Source: Streptomyces alboflavus
GTDB taxonomy: Bacteria > Actinomycetota > Actinomycetes > Streptomycetales > Streptomycetaceae
Assembly: GCF_000716675.1 (NCBI RefSeq)
Contig: NZ_JNXT01000046.1
Coordinates: 1 to 64,000 of the forward strand
Direction: 5' to 3'
DNA length: 64,000 nucleotides
The stretch's first letter is position 1. Each line of letters opens with the position of its first letter. A model generated the notes under the pieces. The model had not been told where the DNA came from. It saw nothing but the letters and a program-made list of their open reading frames with translations, and did no database searches. A program made the translations under genes and the position numbers. Positions 43,281-52,229 of the stretch are shown piece by piece.

Positions 43281-44513
43281 TCAGCCGACACCCCGCGGGG
43301 TGTGGAAGCGCACCTCGGGGTACCGCGCCGACAAACCGTCGAGGAGCGGCCTCTCCCGGCCCCGCAGGTGCGTGTCGAGGAACGCCGTGACGTAGGCGCG
43401 CACGATCGCGTCGGTGCGGTCGCCGTCGAGGTTCTGCAGAGGAATGTCGAACTGCTTGGCCAGGGGTGCCAGGTCGGTCAGGGAGTTGTGCTCGATGCCG
43501 TCGACGGTCAGCCAGCGCTTCCACCCGGTCAGTTCGGTCCAGGTCTCGTCCCAGGTGCCGTCCCTGCCGCCGGGTACGTGACTGGGCCTGCCCAGCATCA
43601 GCAGCGGGCGGTCGACAGGGGTGTCGTTGGGGAAGTGATAGTTGCCGTCCATGTTGACTGCGGCCTTGATCCGGGTGTCGCGCAGCATCGCCGGGATCGT
43701 GCTGAAGCCTCCGGCGGAGTGGCCGACCATCGCGACGCGGCGGGTGTCGATCCGGGGGCCGCCCTCCCAGGGCAGGGCCCAGGGCCGGTGCTTGGACGGG
43801 GTTCGGCCGGAGGTGTCCGGCGCGGCCCTGCCTGTCAGCTTGTCGAGGACGAAGGTGATGTCCTCGGCGCGTACGGCGCCGACCTTCGGGAAGTTCCTGT
43901 CCGCGCACGCCACGCAGGACGTGGTGCGTCCGTCGGGGAAGGAGATGCCCTCCGCTTCATGGTTGTGCCCGACGGCGGCGACGGCGTAGCCGCGGGCGGC
44001 GAGTTCCTCGGCGAGCCCGGTCAGCGTGGCACGCGGCATGCCGAAGCCGGGAGAGAGCACGACCAGCGGGAGCCCGCCGGGCGCGGGGACCGGCTTGGCG
44101 CCGACCGTCGCGTGTGTGCCCACCTCGCTCAACGCGGTCGGCGGGACCGGTATCCGATGGGCCGCGACGTACTGCTGGGACTCCTCCGCGGTCATGTACG
44201 GAGCGGGCGTGCCCGAGGGCTTCCTCGCCGGGTACCAGACGGACACCATCAGTTCGCGGCGCTCCTTGGGCACCCAGGGGTCGGCCCGGTCCTCGTCCTT
44301 GAGGTGCAGGGTCGTCCGGCCCACCGGCCTGTCGCCCGAAGGCTCGGGCAGAGCCGGTGCGGGCCGGTCCGCTGGCGTGGGCGTGGCGGTGTCCGCGTAC
44401 GCGACGGTGGTGCCTCCACTCGCGGCGGCACCTCCGGCGGAGCTCCCGGCGGAGACGAGCAGGGTCACGACGGCTGCCGCACTGGCCAGGGGCACACCTT
44501 GCCTTGCCTTCAT
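43281..44513 (-). CDS. Secreted alpha/beta hydrolase (PAF-acetylhydrolase-like)
   Basis: ATG at 44513; 410 aa with a signal peptide to about residue 33. The fold is like plasma platelet-activating-factor acetylhydrolase and related lipases: VSVWYPARKPSG, LPLVVLSPGFG (oxyanion region), the nucleophile in VAMVGHSAGGFST, an Asp in NMDGNYHFP and the His in GIEHNSL. CVAC and the surrounding acidic loop may form a disulfide. Likely an extracellular esterase or lipase. It is the downstream member of two same-strand secreted esterase genes, 200 bp apart. Confidence 0.85.
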   Translation of the reverse strand: MKARQGVPLASAAAVVTLLVSAGSSAGGAAASGGTTVAYADTATPTPADRPAPALPEPSGDRPVGRTTLHLKDEDRADPWVPKERRELMVSVWYPARKPSGTPAPYMTAEESQQYVAAHRIPVPPTALSEVGTHATVGAKPVPAPGGLPLVVLSPGFGMPRATLTGLAEELAARGYAVAAVGHNHEAEGISFPDGRTTSCVACADRNFPKVGAVRAEDITFVLDKLTGRAAPDTSGRTPSKHRPWALPWEGGPRIDTRRVAMVGHSAGGFSTIPAMLRDTRIKAAVNMDGNYHFPNDTPVDRPLLMLGRPSHVPGGRDGTWDETWTELTGWKRWLTVDGIEHNSLTDLAPLAKQFDIPLQNLDGDRTDAIVRAYVTAFLDTHLRGRERPLLDGLSARYPEVRFHTPRGVG

Positions 44514-44714
44514 GTGGGTCGCTTTCTGTCGATGGTTCGGTCCGGTCCGGCACGCGGGACGGCGCGCCGTGACGTTCGCAGGCCTTGCACGCTACGAGGC
44601 CGACACCGCGCGCGGCGTCGGCCCAGGGGTGACAACTGGCGACCTGTGGTGCACCTGTACGGCGACAGCCAGGGGTGACACCGGCTCGTGCCGCCCGGTG
44701 CCGACGGCCGGGGT

Positions 44715-45782
44715 TCAGGACGCCGGTGCCAGCGCGCGCAGCAGCGTCGGCAGGGACCTGTGGAACTCCCTTGCCCAGTAAGGCGGGGCGTGTGTGCCCG
44801 CGTAGAAGTGGGTGGTCACCGGGACGCCGACGGCGTGCAGGCGGTCGGCGAGCGCGCGGGACTGGCGGGCCATGAGTGTCTCGGTCGGGGAGACGGCGTC
44901 CTCGGGGAACGGGTCCGCGGGGTCCTCCAGGCCGGGGATCACCGGGTCGGGCTCCACGCCGGGAGGGTCGAGGGGGCCCGCGGTGCCGTCGCCGGCGGAG
45001 AGGTGGACGGGGACTCCTCGGAGGCGTTCGGCGAGGTAATAGGGGTCGTGCGCCCGCCAGTTGGCGCGGTCGGCGACAGGATCGCCCCACAGGGCGCGCC
45101 AGTCGAGCCCCAGGTACGTCATCGCGGCCCTGATCGCGTGCGGATCCCGCGAGGGGTGCACGAAGCCGCTGTAGCTCGCGACCGCGCGGAACAGTCCGGG
45201 GTGACGCGCCGCGTACGACAGAGCACCGAATCCGCCCTGCGACTCGCCCGCGGCGGCACGACGCGTCCCGGCGCCGTAGCCCCGCTCCAGAAGGGGGCGC
45301 ACCTCGTCCAGGTGGAAGGTCTCGACGGCGGGCGGGCCACCCTCGCCGCGGTTGAACCAGTCGGTGTAGAAGCCGAACAGCGGCATCTCCGGCATCACGA
45401 CCAGGACGTCGCGCAGCGCGGGCAGCTCCTGGATGCGGGAGGCGTAGTCCTCCGTCCACGCTTCGTGGTTGCCGTCGCCGCCGACCAGGAGGTAGAGCAC
45501 GGGCCAGCGGTCCCGGGGCCGGCGCTGCTCCCAGCCGTCCGGGGTGAGCAGCCGGACCGTCGCGTCGCGTCCCAGCGCGGGCGAGGAGACGGTGAGATCG
45601 CGCAGGCGCGGGCCGAGGCGCCGCTCCGCGATCACGCGGGCGCCGTCGGGTTCGGCCGTCCGCGCGCTCGTGCGCGCGTGCTCCCCGGCGGCCGGGGCGG
45701 CGGCACCGGCCGGGCCGGGCAGGAGAAGGACGACCAGGGGCAACAGGGCCAGCAGGGACCTGAGATGAGGCTTCTCGCGCAT
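44715..45782 (-). CDS. Secreted esterase-D/antigen-85-like alpha/beta hydrolase
   Basis: ATG at 45782; 355 aa. A signal peptide (LRSLLALLPLVVLLLPGPAGA) is followed by RDATVRLLTPDGWEQ and WPVLYLLVGGDGNHEAW, typical of the esterase (antigen 85, S-formylglutathione hydrolase-like) family. The nucleophile elbow is AAGESQGGFGAL, and the catalytic His probably THAPPYW near the C terminus. Such Streptomyces proteins act as secreted esterases rather than mycolyltransferases, since no mycolate genes are seen. No clear ribosome site; start chosen because the signal peptide begins there. Confidence 0.85.
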   Translation of the reverse strand: MREKPHLRSLLALLPLVVLLLPGPAGAAAPAAGEHARTSARTAEPDGARVIAERRLGPRLRDLTVSSPALGRDATVRLLTPDGWEQRRPRDRWPVLYLLVGGDGNHEAWTEDYASRIQELPALRDVLVVMPEMPLFGFYTDWFNRGEGGPPAVETFHLDEVRPLLERGYGAGTRRAAAGESQGGFGALSYAARHPGLFRAVASYSGFVHPSRDPHAIRAAMTYLGLDWRALWGDPVADRANWRAHDPYYLAERLRGVPVHLSAGDGTAGPLDPPGVEPDPVIPGLEDPADPFPEDAVSPTETLMARQSRALADRLHAVGVPVTTHFYAGTHAPPYWAREFHRSLPTLLRALAPAS

Positions 45783-46078
45783 GATCGTGACCAGTCGGTG
45801 GTGGCGGGTGGGTGAGAGGGGGCGGGAAGGTCGGGCACCCCGCCCATGTCCTCGACGCTAGGCACGGCAGTGCGGCATGCCATCCGTCGCCGGGAGTCAG
45901 GCGCTACTCCCGTGGGAGCAGTCGCCCTGGTGGGGGCATGGGGCGGCGGGATCGGCGCGGGCGGGTTTCTTCTCGCCGTGACGTCGATGGAGAAGACGAT
46001 GCGCGAGATCGAACAGGCGCGGCACCCCGCGGTACGACCAGGGGCGGCAACTCCCGGCCGTACCCGGCGGTGCCAAGT
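45783..46078. other. Intergenic region
   Basis: Nearly 300 bp with no supported gene; presumably the promoter of the secreted esterase pair. Confidence 0.4.
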
Positions 46079-46111
46079 GGTGCGACGAGCCGTTCACCGG
46101 CGCGTCGCACC
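46079..46111 (-). terminator. Hairpin terminator after DUF3105 gene
   Basis: GGTGCGACG (46079-46087) pairs with CGTCGCACC (46103-46111), 15 nt beyond the minus-strand stop. Confidence 0.6.
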
Positions 46112-46125
46112 ACCCACGCCTCCGC

Positions 46126-46854
46126 TCAGGCCGCCCCGACTCCCCCGGTGCACGCCGCCCCGGGCTCTGGTGTCTGCGGGCCCTGGACGTACTTGTCCAG
46201 GAACTGGTCCACCCGCGGGTCGGACGCCTCGGTGACGGACAGCTGCCGTCCCCACGCGGTGAGCGTGATGGCGCCGCGCTGTTCCACGACGGGGCTCATC
46301 AGTGTGTAGGGCGTCCCGCTGACCTTGTCGCCGAGCCGCTTGATGTCACCGGCGGCGGCCTTGTCGTTGTACGTGATCCAGACCGCGCCGTGTTCGAGGG
46401 AGTGCACGGCGTTCTCCTCGCCGACCGGCTTGTCGTACACGTTGCCCTGGCAGTTGGCCCAGGCCTGCGCGTGATCGCCGCCGACCGCGGGAGTCATCGG
46501 GTAGTCGACCGCCTTGTCCACGTGGTTGCGGCCGAGCTTCTCGGCGTCCCAGGTCTTCTCGCCCTTGACCGGGGCCGCCGCCGCGGCGTCCTGCTTCTCC
46601 TGCTTGTCGTCGTACGACATCAGTGCGTACGTACCGAAGCCCACGAGCCCCACGACCACGGCGACGCTCGCCGCGACGGTGAGGACGCGGTTGCGTCGCT
46701 CGCGTGTCCGCTCGGCGCGGCGCAACTCCTGGATGCGGGCCTTGCGTTCGGCGGCGGTCGCGGCGCTCTTGCCCCTCTTGGAGGGCGACTTCGCGGAGGG
46801 GCGCGCGGACGCCGAGGACTTGGCGGTGGGTCTGGGGGACTTCGAAGTGCTCAT
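46126..46854 (-). CDS. DUF3105 membrane protein
   Basis: ATG at 46854 with AAGGACC upstream; 242 aa. A basic Ser/Lys-rich cytoplasmic tail (residues 1-55) precedes one membrane helix (VLTVAASVAVVVGLVGFGTYAL). The extracytoplasmic domain has the DUF3105 signature: YPMTPAVGGDHAQAWANCQG, HSLEHGAVWITY and the final acidic/Cys segment. His and Cys residues in these motifs suggest metal or redox binding, but the biochemical role of the family is unknown. In many actinobacteria it neighbours DUF305 copper-related genes; here the adjacent gene is a different small His-containing protein. Confidence 0.87.
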   Translation of the reverse strand: MSTSKSPRPTAKSSASARPSAKSPSKRGKSAATAAERKARIQELRRAERTRERRNRVLTVAASVAVVVGLVGFGTYALMSYDDKQEKQDAAAAAPVKGEKTWDAEKLGRNHVDKAVDYPMTPAVGGDHAQAWANCQGNVYDKPVGEENAVHSLEHGAVWITYNDKAAAGDIKRLGDKVSGTPYTLMSPVVEQRGAITLTAWGRQLSVTEASDPRVDQFLDKYVQGPQTPEPGAACTGGVGAA

Positions 46855-46960
46855 GGTGTGCAGGTCCTTGTCCCCGCTGTGCCGGGCACAGCGGTGGTCG
46901 CAGGTGAGGGAAGGAAGGCAGCGGTGCGCGCGCCCGTGGCGGGGCGCGCGTGGGCCGCCC

Positions 46961-47386
46961 TCAGGTCCGCTGCACCTGAAGGACGTGGAGGTCGGGGGTG
47001 TGGCGACGCGTGGGGCCGCGCGGCGCGGGCCGCGCGGTCGGGGCGTGCCGGGGCTGTCCGGCGTGCTCGTCGGTGACGGGGGCCGGGGGCTCGGGCGCGG
47101 GCAGCGTGAGCGCGGCGTGGTGGGTGGCGGCTGCGCAGCGCTCGCTGGGCGGGCAGTCGTGGCCGAGGGCCGGTCCCGTCTCTCGTTCGGGTACGGCGGC
47201 GGGGCTCGCGACGCCGGGGACGGGCGCCGCCGGGGCGGCGCGGCCGCCGCCGTCCTCATGGTGTGTCAGGGACCCGAAGCACACGCAGAGGACGGCCAGG
47301 ACCGAGGCCAGGGCACAGGCGAGCACGGCACCGCGGCGGACGGCCCGCGCCGTGCCATGCCGTGTGTTCCGTACGCCCAGGGTCAT
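46961..47386 (-). CDS. Small membrane-anchored or secreted protein of unknown function
   Basis: ATG at 47386; 141 aa. An N-terminal hydrophobic helix (AVLACALASVLAVLCVCF) is followed by His/Cys-containing segments (LTHHEDGG, LGHDCPPSERCAAATHHAAL) and a Pro/Arg-rich tail ending LHVLQVQRT. The pattern resembles small Streptomyces proteins found beside DUF3105 and copper-handling genes, with possible metal binding. It is 106 bp upstream of the DUF3105 gene on the same strand, so co-expression is likely. No family was recognised with confidence. Confidence 0.6.
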   Translation of the reverse strand: MTLGVRNTRHGTARAVRRGAVLACALASVLAVLCVCFGSLTHHEDGGGRAAPAAPVPGVASPAAVPERETGPALGHDCPPSERCAAATHHAALTLPAPEPPAPVTDEHAGQPRHAPTARPAPRGPTRRHTPDLHVLQVQRT

Positions 47387-47475
47387 GGCCGCAGATAGTA
47401 CGTCCCCTGCGCCGTCGCCGGTACGTCGGCTCGGCCACCGGGGCCGCCCCACGCCGGTCCGCGGGCCACGACGGA

Positions 47476-47506
47476 GGGCCGCGCGGAGGGCGTCTCCGCG
47501 CGGCCC
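47476..47506 (-). terminator. Hairpin terminator after SRPBCC gene
   Basis: Perfect 12-bp stem GGGCCGCGCGGA (47476-47487) and TCCGCGCGGCCC (47495-47506), 7-nt loop, 36 nt beyond the minus-strand stop. Confidence 0.8.
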
Positions 47507-47541
47507 TTGGGATGTCGGTGCCTGATGACGGCTTTCAGATG

Positions 47542-48006
47542 TCAGACGTCCTCGGGCCTGATCCGGCCGCGCCATGCCCCCGATTCCTGCGCGCGGTGTT
47601 CGATGTAGTGCTTGAACCGCTGCATGTCGCCCTTGATCCGGCGGTCGATGACGCCCGTGACCTCGGCGGCCTTCTCCGCGAGGCCCTCGTTCTCGACCTC
47701 CATCACGAGTTCCACGCGGGTCCGGGACGCGTCCAGGGCCTGGAACCGGACCATGCCCATCTGTTTGATGTCGCCGCTGGTCGTACGCCAGGCGATGCGT
47801 TCGTCCGGGAGCTGGTCGATGATCTCGGTGTCGAACTCCCTGCGCGCACCGGCGACCTTGGTGGTCCAGCGGTTGCGCCGGTCGTCGAGCTGGACGACTT
47901 CCTCCACGCCCTCCATGAAGTGGGGGAACTCCTCGAACTGCGTCCACTGGTTGTAGGCGGTGGAAGCGGGAACCTCGACGTCCACCGTCTCCGTGACCGT
48001 GCTCAT
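47542..48006 (-). CDS. SRPBCC (START/cyclase-like) protein
   Basis: ATG at 48006; 154 aa. It matches the cyclase/dehydrase branch of the SRPBCC fold: ETVDVEVPASTAYNQWTQFEEFPHFMEGV opens it, and the central strands (NRWTTKVAGARREFDTEI, RIAWRTTSGDIKQMGMVRFQ, TRVELVMEVENEG) build the hydrophobic cavity, with a closing helix at the C terminus. Although called cyclase-like, proteins of this subgroup next to DUF3618 genes are probably stress-linked lipid- or ligand-binding proteins. It follows the DUF3618 gene by 36 bp and likely shares its transcript. Confidence 0.85.
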   Translation of the reverse strand: MSTVTETVDVEVPASTAYNQWTQFEEFPHFMEGVEEVVQLDDRRNRWTTKVAGARREFDTEIIDQLPDERIAWRTTSGDIKQMGMVRFQALDASRTRVELVMEVENEGLAEKAAEVTGVIDRRIKGDMQRFKHYIEHRAQESGAWRGRIRPEDV

Positions 48007-48042
48007 CAGCGTGCCTCCTCCGGCCCGCGGGGTGCGGGCCTC

Positions 48043-48372
48043 TCACTTCTCCTTGCGCCGGAACACCAGCCACAGGACGGTGACTCCGACTGCGGTGGCC
48101 AGCAGCAGCCCGCGGTTGTTGCGCGCCGCCTCGGCTCCCTGGCCCGCCTTCTGCCGCAGGAGTTCGGGCGTCTGCTCCTGGATCCTGTCGCCGGCCTGAC
48201 TGGCCATCACCTTGGCCTGGTCCGTGGTGTGGGCGGCCTTGGCCTTCACGTCGGTCGTCGCGGCCGCCAGCGCGTCGACCGTCCGGCCGAGCCCCTGCTT
48301 GGTCTCCTCGGCGTGCTTGCGCAGCCGTTCGGGGGCGGCCGGGCTCTTCGAGTGGTGCGTCCGCCGGGTCAT
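48043..48372 (-). CDS. DUF3618 membrane protein
   Basis: ATG at 48372; 109 aa. A charged N-terminal region (PERLRKHAEETKQGLGRTVDALAAATTDVKAKA) predicts an amphipathic, possibly coiled-coil helix, followed by one membrane segment near the end (RGLLLATAVGVTVLWLVF) and the basic tail RRKEK. This is the DUF3618 layout, a family of small actinobacterial proteins commonly linked with general stress or membrane proteins. Function unknown; operon partner is the SRPBCC gene. Confidence 0.82.
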   Translation of the reverse strand: MTRRTHHSKSPAAPERLRKHAEETKQGLGRTVDALAAATTDVKAKAAHTTDQAKVMASQAGDRIQEQTPELLRQKAGQGAEAARNNRGLLLATAVGVTVLWLVFRRKEK

Positions 48373-48476
48373 GGATCCGTACTCCTTCGGTCTCGGCCAC
48401 GCCGTCTTTCGATCTCCGTCACTCCGGGTGCCCCCGAGCGGCGATCTCACACAGGCGGCCGCGGATCCCGGCCGTG

Positions 48477-49847
48477 CTACGCCATGGAGCGGTGGGCCTT
48501 GGCGGCCTTGGCGAGGCGGGCCCACGCGTCCTGGTCGTAGGGGCACCGGGGGCGCAGGTTGACGCGCGCGCTCAGGAGCGTGCGGGCCAGGTCGTGCCGA
48601 CCGGCGTGCAGCGCCGACTCGAGCAGGGTCTTCTGCACGGCGTCCCGCTGCGCGTGGCTGCCGCCGAAGGTGTGGAGGCGGTGCCGCAGCGGCAGCAGGA
48701 GGTCGACCGCGTCGGCGTGGCGCCCCTGCCCGTAGGCCACGAGGGCCCGGCACACCGGAAGCCCGATCTCGGCGGTCATCGGAACGTTCGAGAGCCCCGG
48801 ACGGCCGGAGCCCGCGTCCCGCAGCCAGCCCTCCCGGTCCCGGATGAGCTGCTCGGCGTCCGCGAGGCGCCCCGCCCCGACGTGGGCCATGACGGCGTGG
48901 ACGTCGTTGAAGGCGTAGTACGCGCCGTCGCCGCGCCGCGCCCAGGCGTCGGCGAGCGCGGCCCAGCGGTCACCGGTGTCGGTGCCCGCGAGATGGAGCC
49001 GCCACAGCAGGGACGCGGCGTCCAGGAGCTCCATCGCGGCCCCGCCCGAACCGTCGTGGTGCACGGCGGCGTCGTACACGTCGAGGACCTTGTCGGTGTC
49101 ACCCGTCTCCATGACGTACAGGGCGTAGTGCCACCAGTTGTGCACGTTGAGGTAGTTGCCGGTCGACCAGTCGGCGGCGCGGGCGTCCAGGTAGCGGATG
49201 CCGTCCTCGTACCGCCCCTGCATCTCGTAGGCGTGCACGACGGCGTGGATGCCCCAGACGTCGCGCGGATCGCGTGCGACGGCGTCCAGGCCCACGCCCT
49301 CGGCCTGCGTGTAGTGCCCGGCCTCCTCGAGGCCGAACGCGTACATGCCCTGAAGCAGGCCGTAGTGCGGGTCGTCGGTGTCCCAGGCGCACAGCGCGCC
49401 GCCGACGCGGTCGCGCAGCAGCACGGCGTTGCCGGTGAAGAAGTCGATCTGGTGGCCGACGGCGAGGGCGAGGGCGTCCTTCGGGTGCGCGACGACGAGT
49501 TCGGCGAGGACGCGGCCCGCCGCGTGCAGGTCGCCGTCGAGCCAGAGCGACGCGGCCTCGACGTGCATGCGCTCGCGCGGGGTGAGCTCGGCCGCGTGCA
49601 CGTCCGCGCGGTACGCCTCGAAGGCCGTGGCCGCCTCCGCCGCGTCCTGCTCCTCCGTGCCGAGGAGGCCGAGGTACGCGCCGAGTACGTGCCCCATGGC
49701 GGAGCGGGGCGATGCGTCGAGCACCGCGCGGGCCTCCGGCACCACCTCCTCGCGGAAGTGGAGCAGGTGGTCGAGCGCCGCCTCGTAGTGCCGCGCGGCG
49801 TCGGTGCCGGTGTGGGTCATCGTGTGTGCGTGCCGGTCCGTGACCAC
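48477..49847 (-). CDS. TPR-repeat protein (TTC38-like)
   Basis: GTG at 49847 with GGGAGGA 5 nt upstream; 456 aa. The whole protein is helical with degenerate tetratricopeptide repeats: ARHYEAALDHLLHFREEVVPEARAVL, AEAATAFEAYRADVHAAEL, HYGLLQGMYAFGLEEAGHYTQAEG, WGIHAVVHAYEMQGRYEDG and later YLNVHNWWHYALYVMETGD. This combination is diagnostic of the TTC38-like family, whose members occur from bacteria to humans and lack an assigned activity. No signal peptide. It stands alone between terminators. Confidence 0.85.
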   Translation of the reverse strand: MVTDRHAHTMTHTGTDAARHYEAALDHLLHFREEVVPEARAVLDASPRSAMGHVLGAYLGLLGTEEQDAAEAATAFEAYRADVHAAELTPRERMHVEAASLWLDGDLHAAGRVLAELVVAHPKDALALAVGHQIDFFTGNAVLLRDRVGGALCAWDTDDPHYGLLQGMYAFGLEEAGHYTQAEGVGLDAVARDPRDVWGIHAVVHAYEMQGRYEDGIRYLDARAADWSTGNYLNVHNWWHYALYVMETGDTDKVLDVYDAAVHHDGSGGAAMELLDAASLLWRLHLAGTDTGDRWAALADAWARRGDGAYYAFNDVHAVMAHVGAGRLADAEQLIRDREGWLRDAGSGRPGLSNVPMTAEIGLPVCRALVAYGQGRHADAVDLLLPLRHRLHTFGGSHAQRDAVQKTLLESALHAGRHDLARTLLSARVNLRPRCPYDQDAWARLAKAAKAHRSMA

Positions 49848-49961
49848 TGTGTCCTCCCGACGGGTCGCGTCGTGCCGCAGTGATCTCTGCCCGTCTGCGG
49901 CAGGGCGGACACCACAGCGGGGCGAGGACGGCCCCGGCTTCTTCCGGAGGTCCATGAGGCA

Positions 49962-49995
49962 GGCGCCTGACCGGGGAGTTCACCGGTCAGGCGCC
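49962..49995 (-). terminator. Hairpin terminator after DUF11 operon
   Basis: GGCGCCTGACCGG (49962-49974) pairs with CCGGTCAGGCGCC (49983-49995), perfect 13-bp stem, 27 nt beyond the stop of the last DUF11 gene. Confidence 0.85.
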
Positions 49996-50021
49996 GTTCG
50001 CTCGATGGCGTCCGGAGGACG

Positions 50022-52142
50022 TCAGGGAATCTGCTTGCTCACCTCCAGGTCGGCCTCCGGCTTGGTGACCTTGCCTCCGGGCGGGCCCGTGGTGCTGGAG
50101 TTGTTGTCGGTGACCGGGTCCTTGGTCACCGACGACACCGTGGCCGTGTTGTCGAGGTCGTCTCCGTCACCGGTGTAGGTGGCGGCGAGCTTCACCTTGA
50201 ACACCCAGCTGACCGAGGCGCCGGGCGCCAGGGTCGCGAGCGGCCCGCAGGTGACCGTGCGGCCCGCGGTGCACGGGTCGTCGGAGGAGACGAAGCTCAG
50301 CGCCGTGGGCAGGACGTCGGACACCTGGACCTGTTCGGCCTGGGAGGGGCCCTTGTTGGTGACCGTGACCGTGTAGTCGAAGGTCTGGCCGGGGGCGACG
50401 GGCTTGTCCGTGGTGGGCTTCTTCACGATCGCGAGGTCGGCGGCGGGCGCCGCGATCGTGCCGTCGGGCGGTCCCGCGGTGTCGGTGTCGTTGTCGCTGC
50501 TCGGGTCGATGTTGTCGGCGGTGACGTGGGCGGTGTTCTTGATGTCGCTGCCGTCGCCCTGGTAGGCGGGGTCGACCTTCACCGTCAGGGTGTACTCGGC
50601 CGTCTCGCCGACCTTGAGCGGGGCGGTGCGCCGGCAGTTCACGGCCTGTCCGGAGACCGTGCAGCCCGCGGGCGACGAGGAGACGTACGACAGGCCCACG
50701 GGCAGGTCGTCGGTGAGCTTGACGTTGTAGGCGTCGGCGGACGGGCCCTTGTTGGTGATGGTGATCCTGTAGTCGAAGGTCTCGCCGGGGCGCGGCGCCC
50801 GGTCGCCGACGGCGGTCTTGGTCACGGCCAGGTCGGCCGTGGGCTTGTTGACCTTGCTGCCCGGGAGGCCGGCCGCCGCGCTGGTGTTGTTGGCGGGGAC
50901 GGGGTCCGTCGTGTCCGAGGAGACGGTCGCGGTGTTGCGGATGTCGCTGCCGTCGCCGGTGTACTCGGAGTCGAGCCGGACGGTGAACTTCCATGTCTTC
51001 GACGCGCCCGGTTCGAGGACGGCCTGCGGCCCGCAGGTGACGTCCTGGCCGGAGGCGGTGCAGCCGTCCGCCGAGCCCACGAAGGCGAGGCGTGCGGGCA
51101 GGGTGTCGGTCGCCTTCGCGTCGAGCGCGCGCGACGGTCCGTCGTTGGTGACGGTCACGGCGTACTCGAAGGTCTCGCCCGGCGCGATGGGCGTGGTGGT
51201 CGTGGGCTCCTTGCCCGCCCAGAGGTCGGCCCGGGGCTCGGTGACGCCGCCCGGCGGGAGCACCGCCTTGCTGGTGTTGTTCGTGGGGTCGGGGTCCTTG
51301 GAGTCGGACGTCGACGTCGCGGTGTTGCGCAGATCGGAGCCGTCGCTCTGGTAGGCGGCGCTCAGCTTGACCTTGAACGTCCACTTCACGGAGGCGCCGG
51401 GGGTGAGCTTCGCGTGCGGGCCGCACGCGACCCGCTGCCCGGACGCCGTGCAGGGGTCGGCCGACGACACGAACGAGACGCCGTCGGGCAGCGTGTCGAC
51501 GGCGCTCACGTTGCGGGCGTCCGAGAGACCGGCGTTGAAGGCCTCGATCTCGTACTCGTACTCCTCCCCGGGCACGATCGGCCCGGTGCCGAGTGCCGTC
51601 TTCACGGTCGAGATGTCCGACTCGGGCGTGAAGGGTCCGGGCGGCGTGACCGGGTCCGGCTTGTTGTTGTCCGGGTCGGGGTCGGTGGCGTCCGACGTGC
51701 CCTCCGCGCTGTTGCCGAGGTCCGAGCCGTTGCCCTGGTAGGAGGGGCTCAGCCGGGCGAGGAACGTCCACTTCTTGGTCTGGCCCACGCCGAGCTGCGG
51801 CTCGGGACCGCAGGTCACCGTGCGGCCGCTCGCCGAACAGCCGTCGGCGGACGACACGAACGACATGCCTTCGGGGAGCGTGTCCGATGCCGTCACGTTG
51901 CGTGCCACGGAAGGCCCGTTGTTCTTCGCCGTGAGGGTGTACGTGATCAGTCCGCCGGGCGGTGTGTCCGCCCGGTCCGCCACGGGCAGGGCGCGGCTCA
52001 GGTGCGTGGTCACCCGCGGCGCGGAGCCGGAGGGGCCCGCCGCCCGGGCCGGGTCCTGGCCCGTCCACTGCGGCAGCGCGCAGACCAGCACGGCGACCGC
52101 GGCGCCCACTAGGGCGCGTCGGCGATGTCGTGTCGTACTCAT
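50022..52142 (-). CDS. Secreted protein with five DUF11 repeats
   Basis: ATG at 52142; 706 aa. The signal peptide (RHRRRALVGAAVAVLVCALPQW) is followed by five DUF11 repeats, each of about 130 residues starting like ADLAVTK, with FDYRITITNKGPS and a D-x-LP-G-L-x-F/Y-V-S-S core, a conserved Cys pair and a D-P-x-x-x-N-N end. Immunoglobulin-like beta-sandwich stacks are expected. It stops a few residues into a sixth unit (EADLEVSKQIP) and has no LPxTG motif or C-terminal helix, so it is either secreted or held by its partners. Last gene of a three-gene operon of paralogues. Confidence 0.85.
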   Translation of the reverse strand: MSTTRHRRRALVGAAVAVLVCALPQWTGQDPARAAGPSGSAPRVTTHLSRALPVADRADTPPGGLITYTLTAKNNGPSVARNVTASDTLPEGMSFVSSADGCSASGRTVTCGPEPQLGVGQTKKWTFLARLSPSYQGNGSDLGNSAEGTSDATDPDPDNNKPDPVTPPGPFTPESDISTVKTALGTGPIVPGEEYEYEIEAFNAGLSDARNVSAVDTLPDGVSFVSSADPCTASGQRVACGPHAKLTPGASVKWTFKVKLSAAYQSDGSDLRNTATSTSDSKDPDPTNNTSKAVLPPGGVTEPRADLWAGKEPTTTTPIAPGETFEYAVTVTNDGPSRALDAKATDTLPARLAFVGSADGCTASGQDVTCGPQAVLEPGASKTWKFTVRLDSEYTGDGSDIRNTATVSSDTTDPVPANNTSAAAGLPGSKVNKPTADLAVTKTAVGDRAPRPGETFDYRITITNKGPSADAYNVKLTDDLPVGLSYVSSSPAGCTVSGQAVNCRRTAPLKVGETAEYTLTVKVDPAYQGDGSDIKNTAHVTADNIDPSSDNDTDTAGPPDGTIAAPAADLAIVKKPTTDKPVAPGQTFDYTVTVTNKGPSQAEQVQVSDVLPTALSFVSSDDPCTAGRTVTCGPLATLAPGASVSWVFKVKLAATYTGDGDDLDNTATVSSVTKDPVTDNNSSTTGPPGGKVTKPEADLEVSKQIP

Positions 52143-52229
52143 CTCACATCGGTTCCGTTCGTGCTCCGGTCACGTACACCGCTGTACGGACGTGCGAGGG
52201 GAGGTGTCCGCCACTGCGGCGGGACACCG

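Noticed and set aside
41815..43908. Minus-strand frame of about 700 codons across the metallophosphoesterase gene
   Set aside because: It spans two true genes in wrong frames and is Gly/Arg/Pro low complexity; the plus frame has all phosphoesterase motifs.
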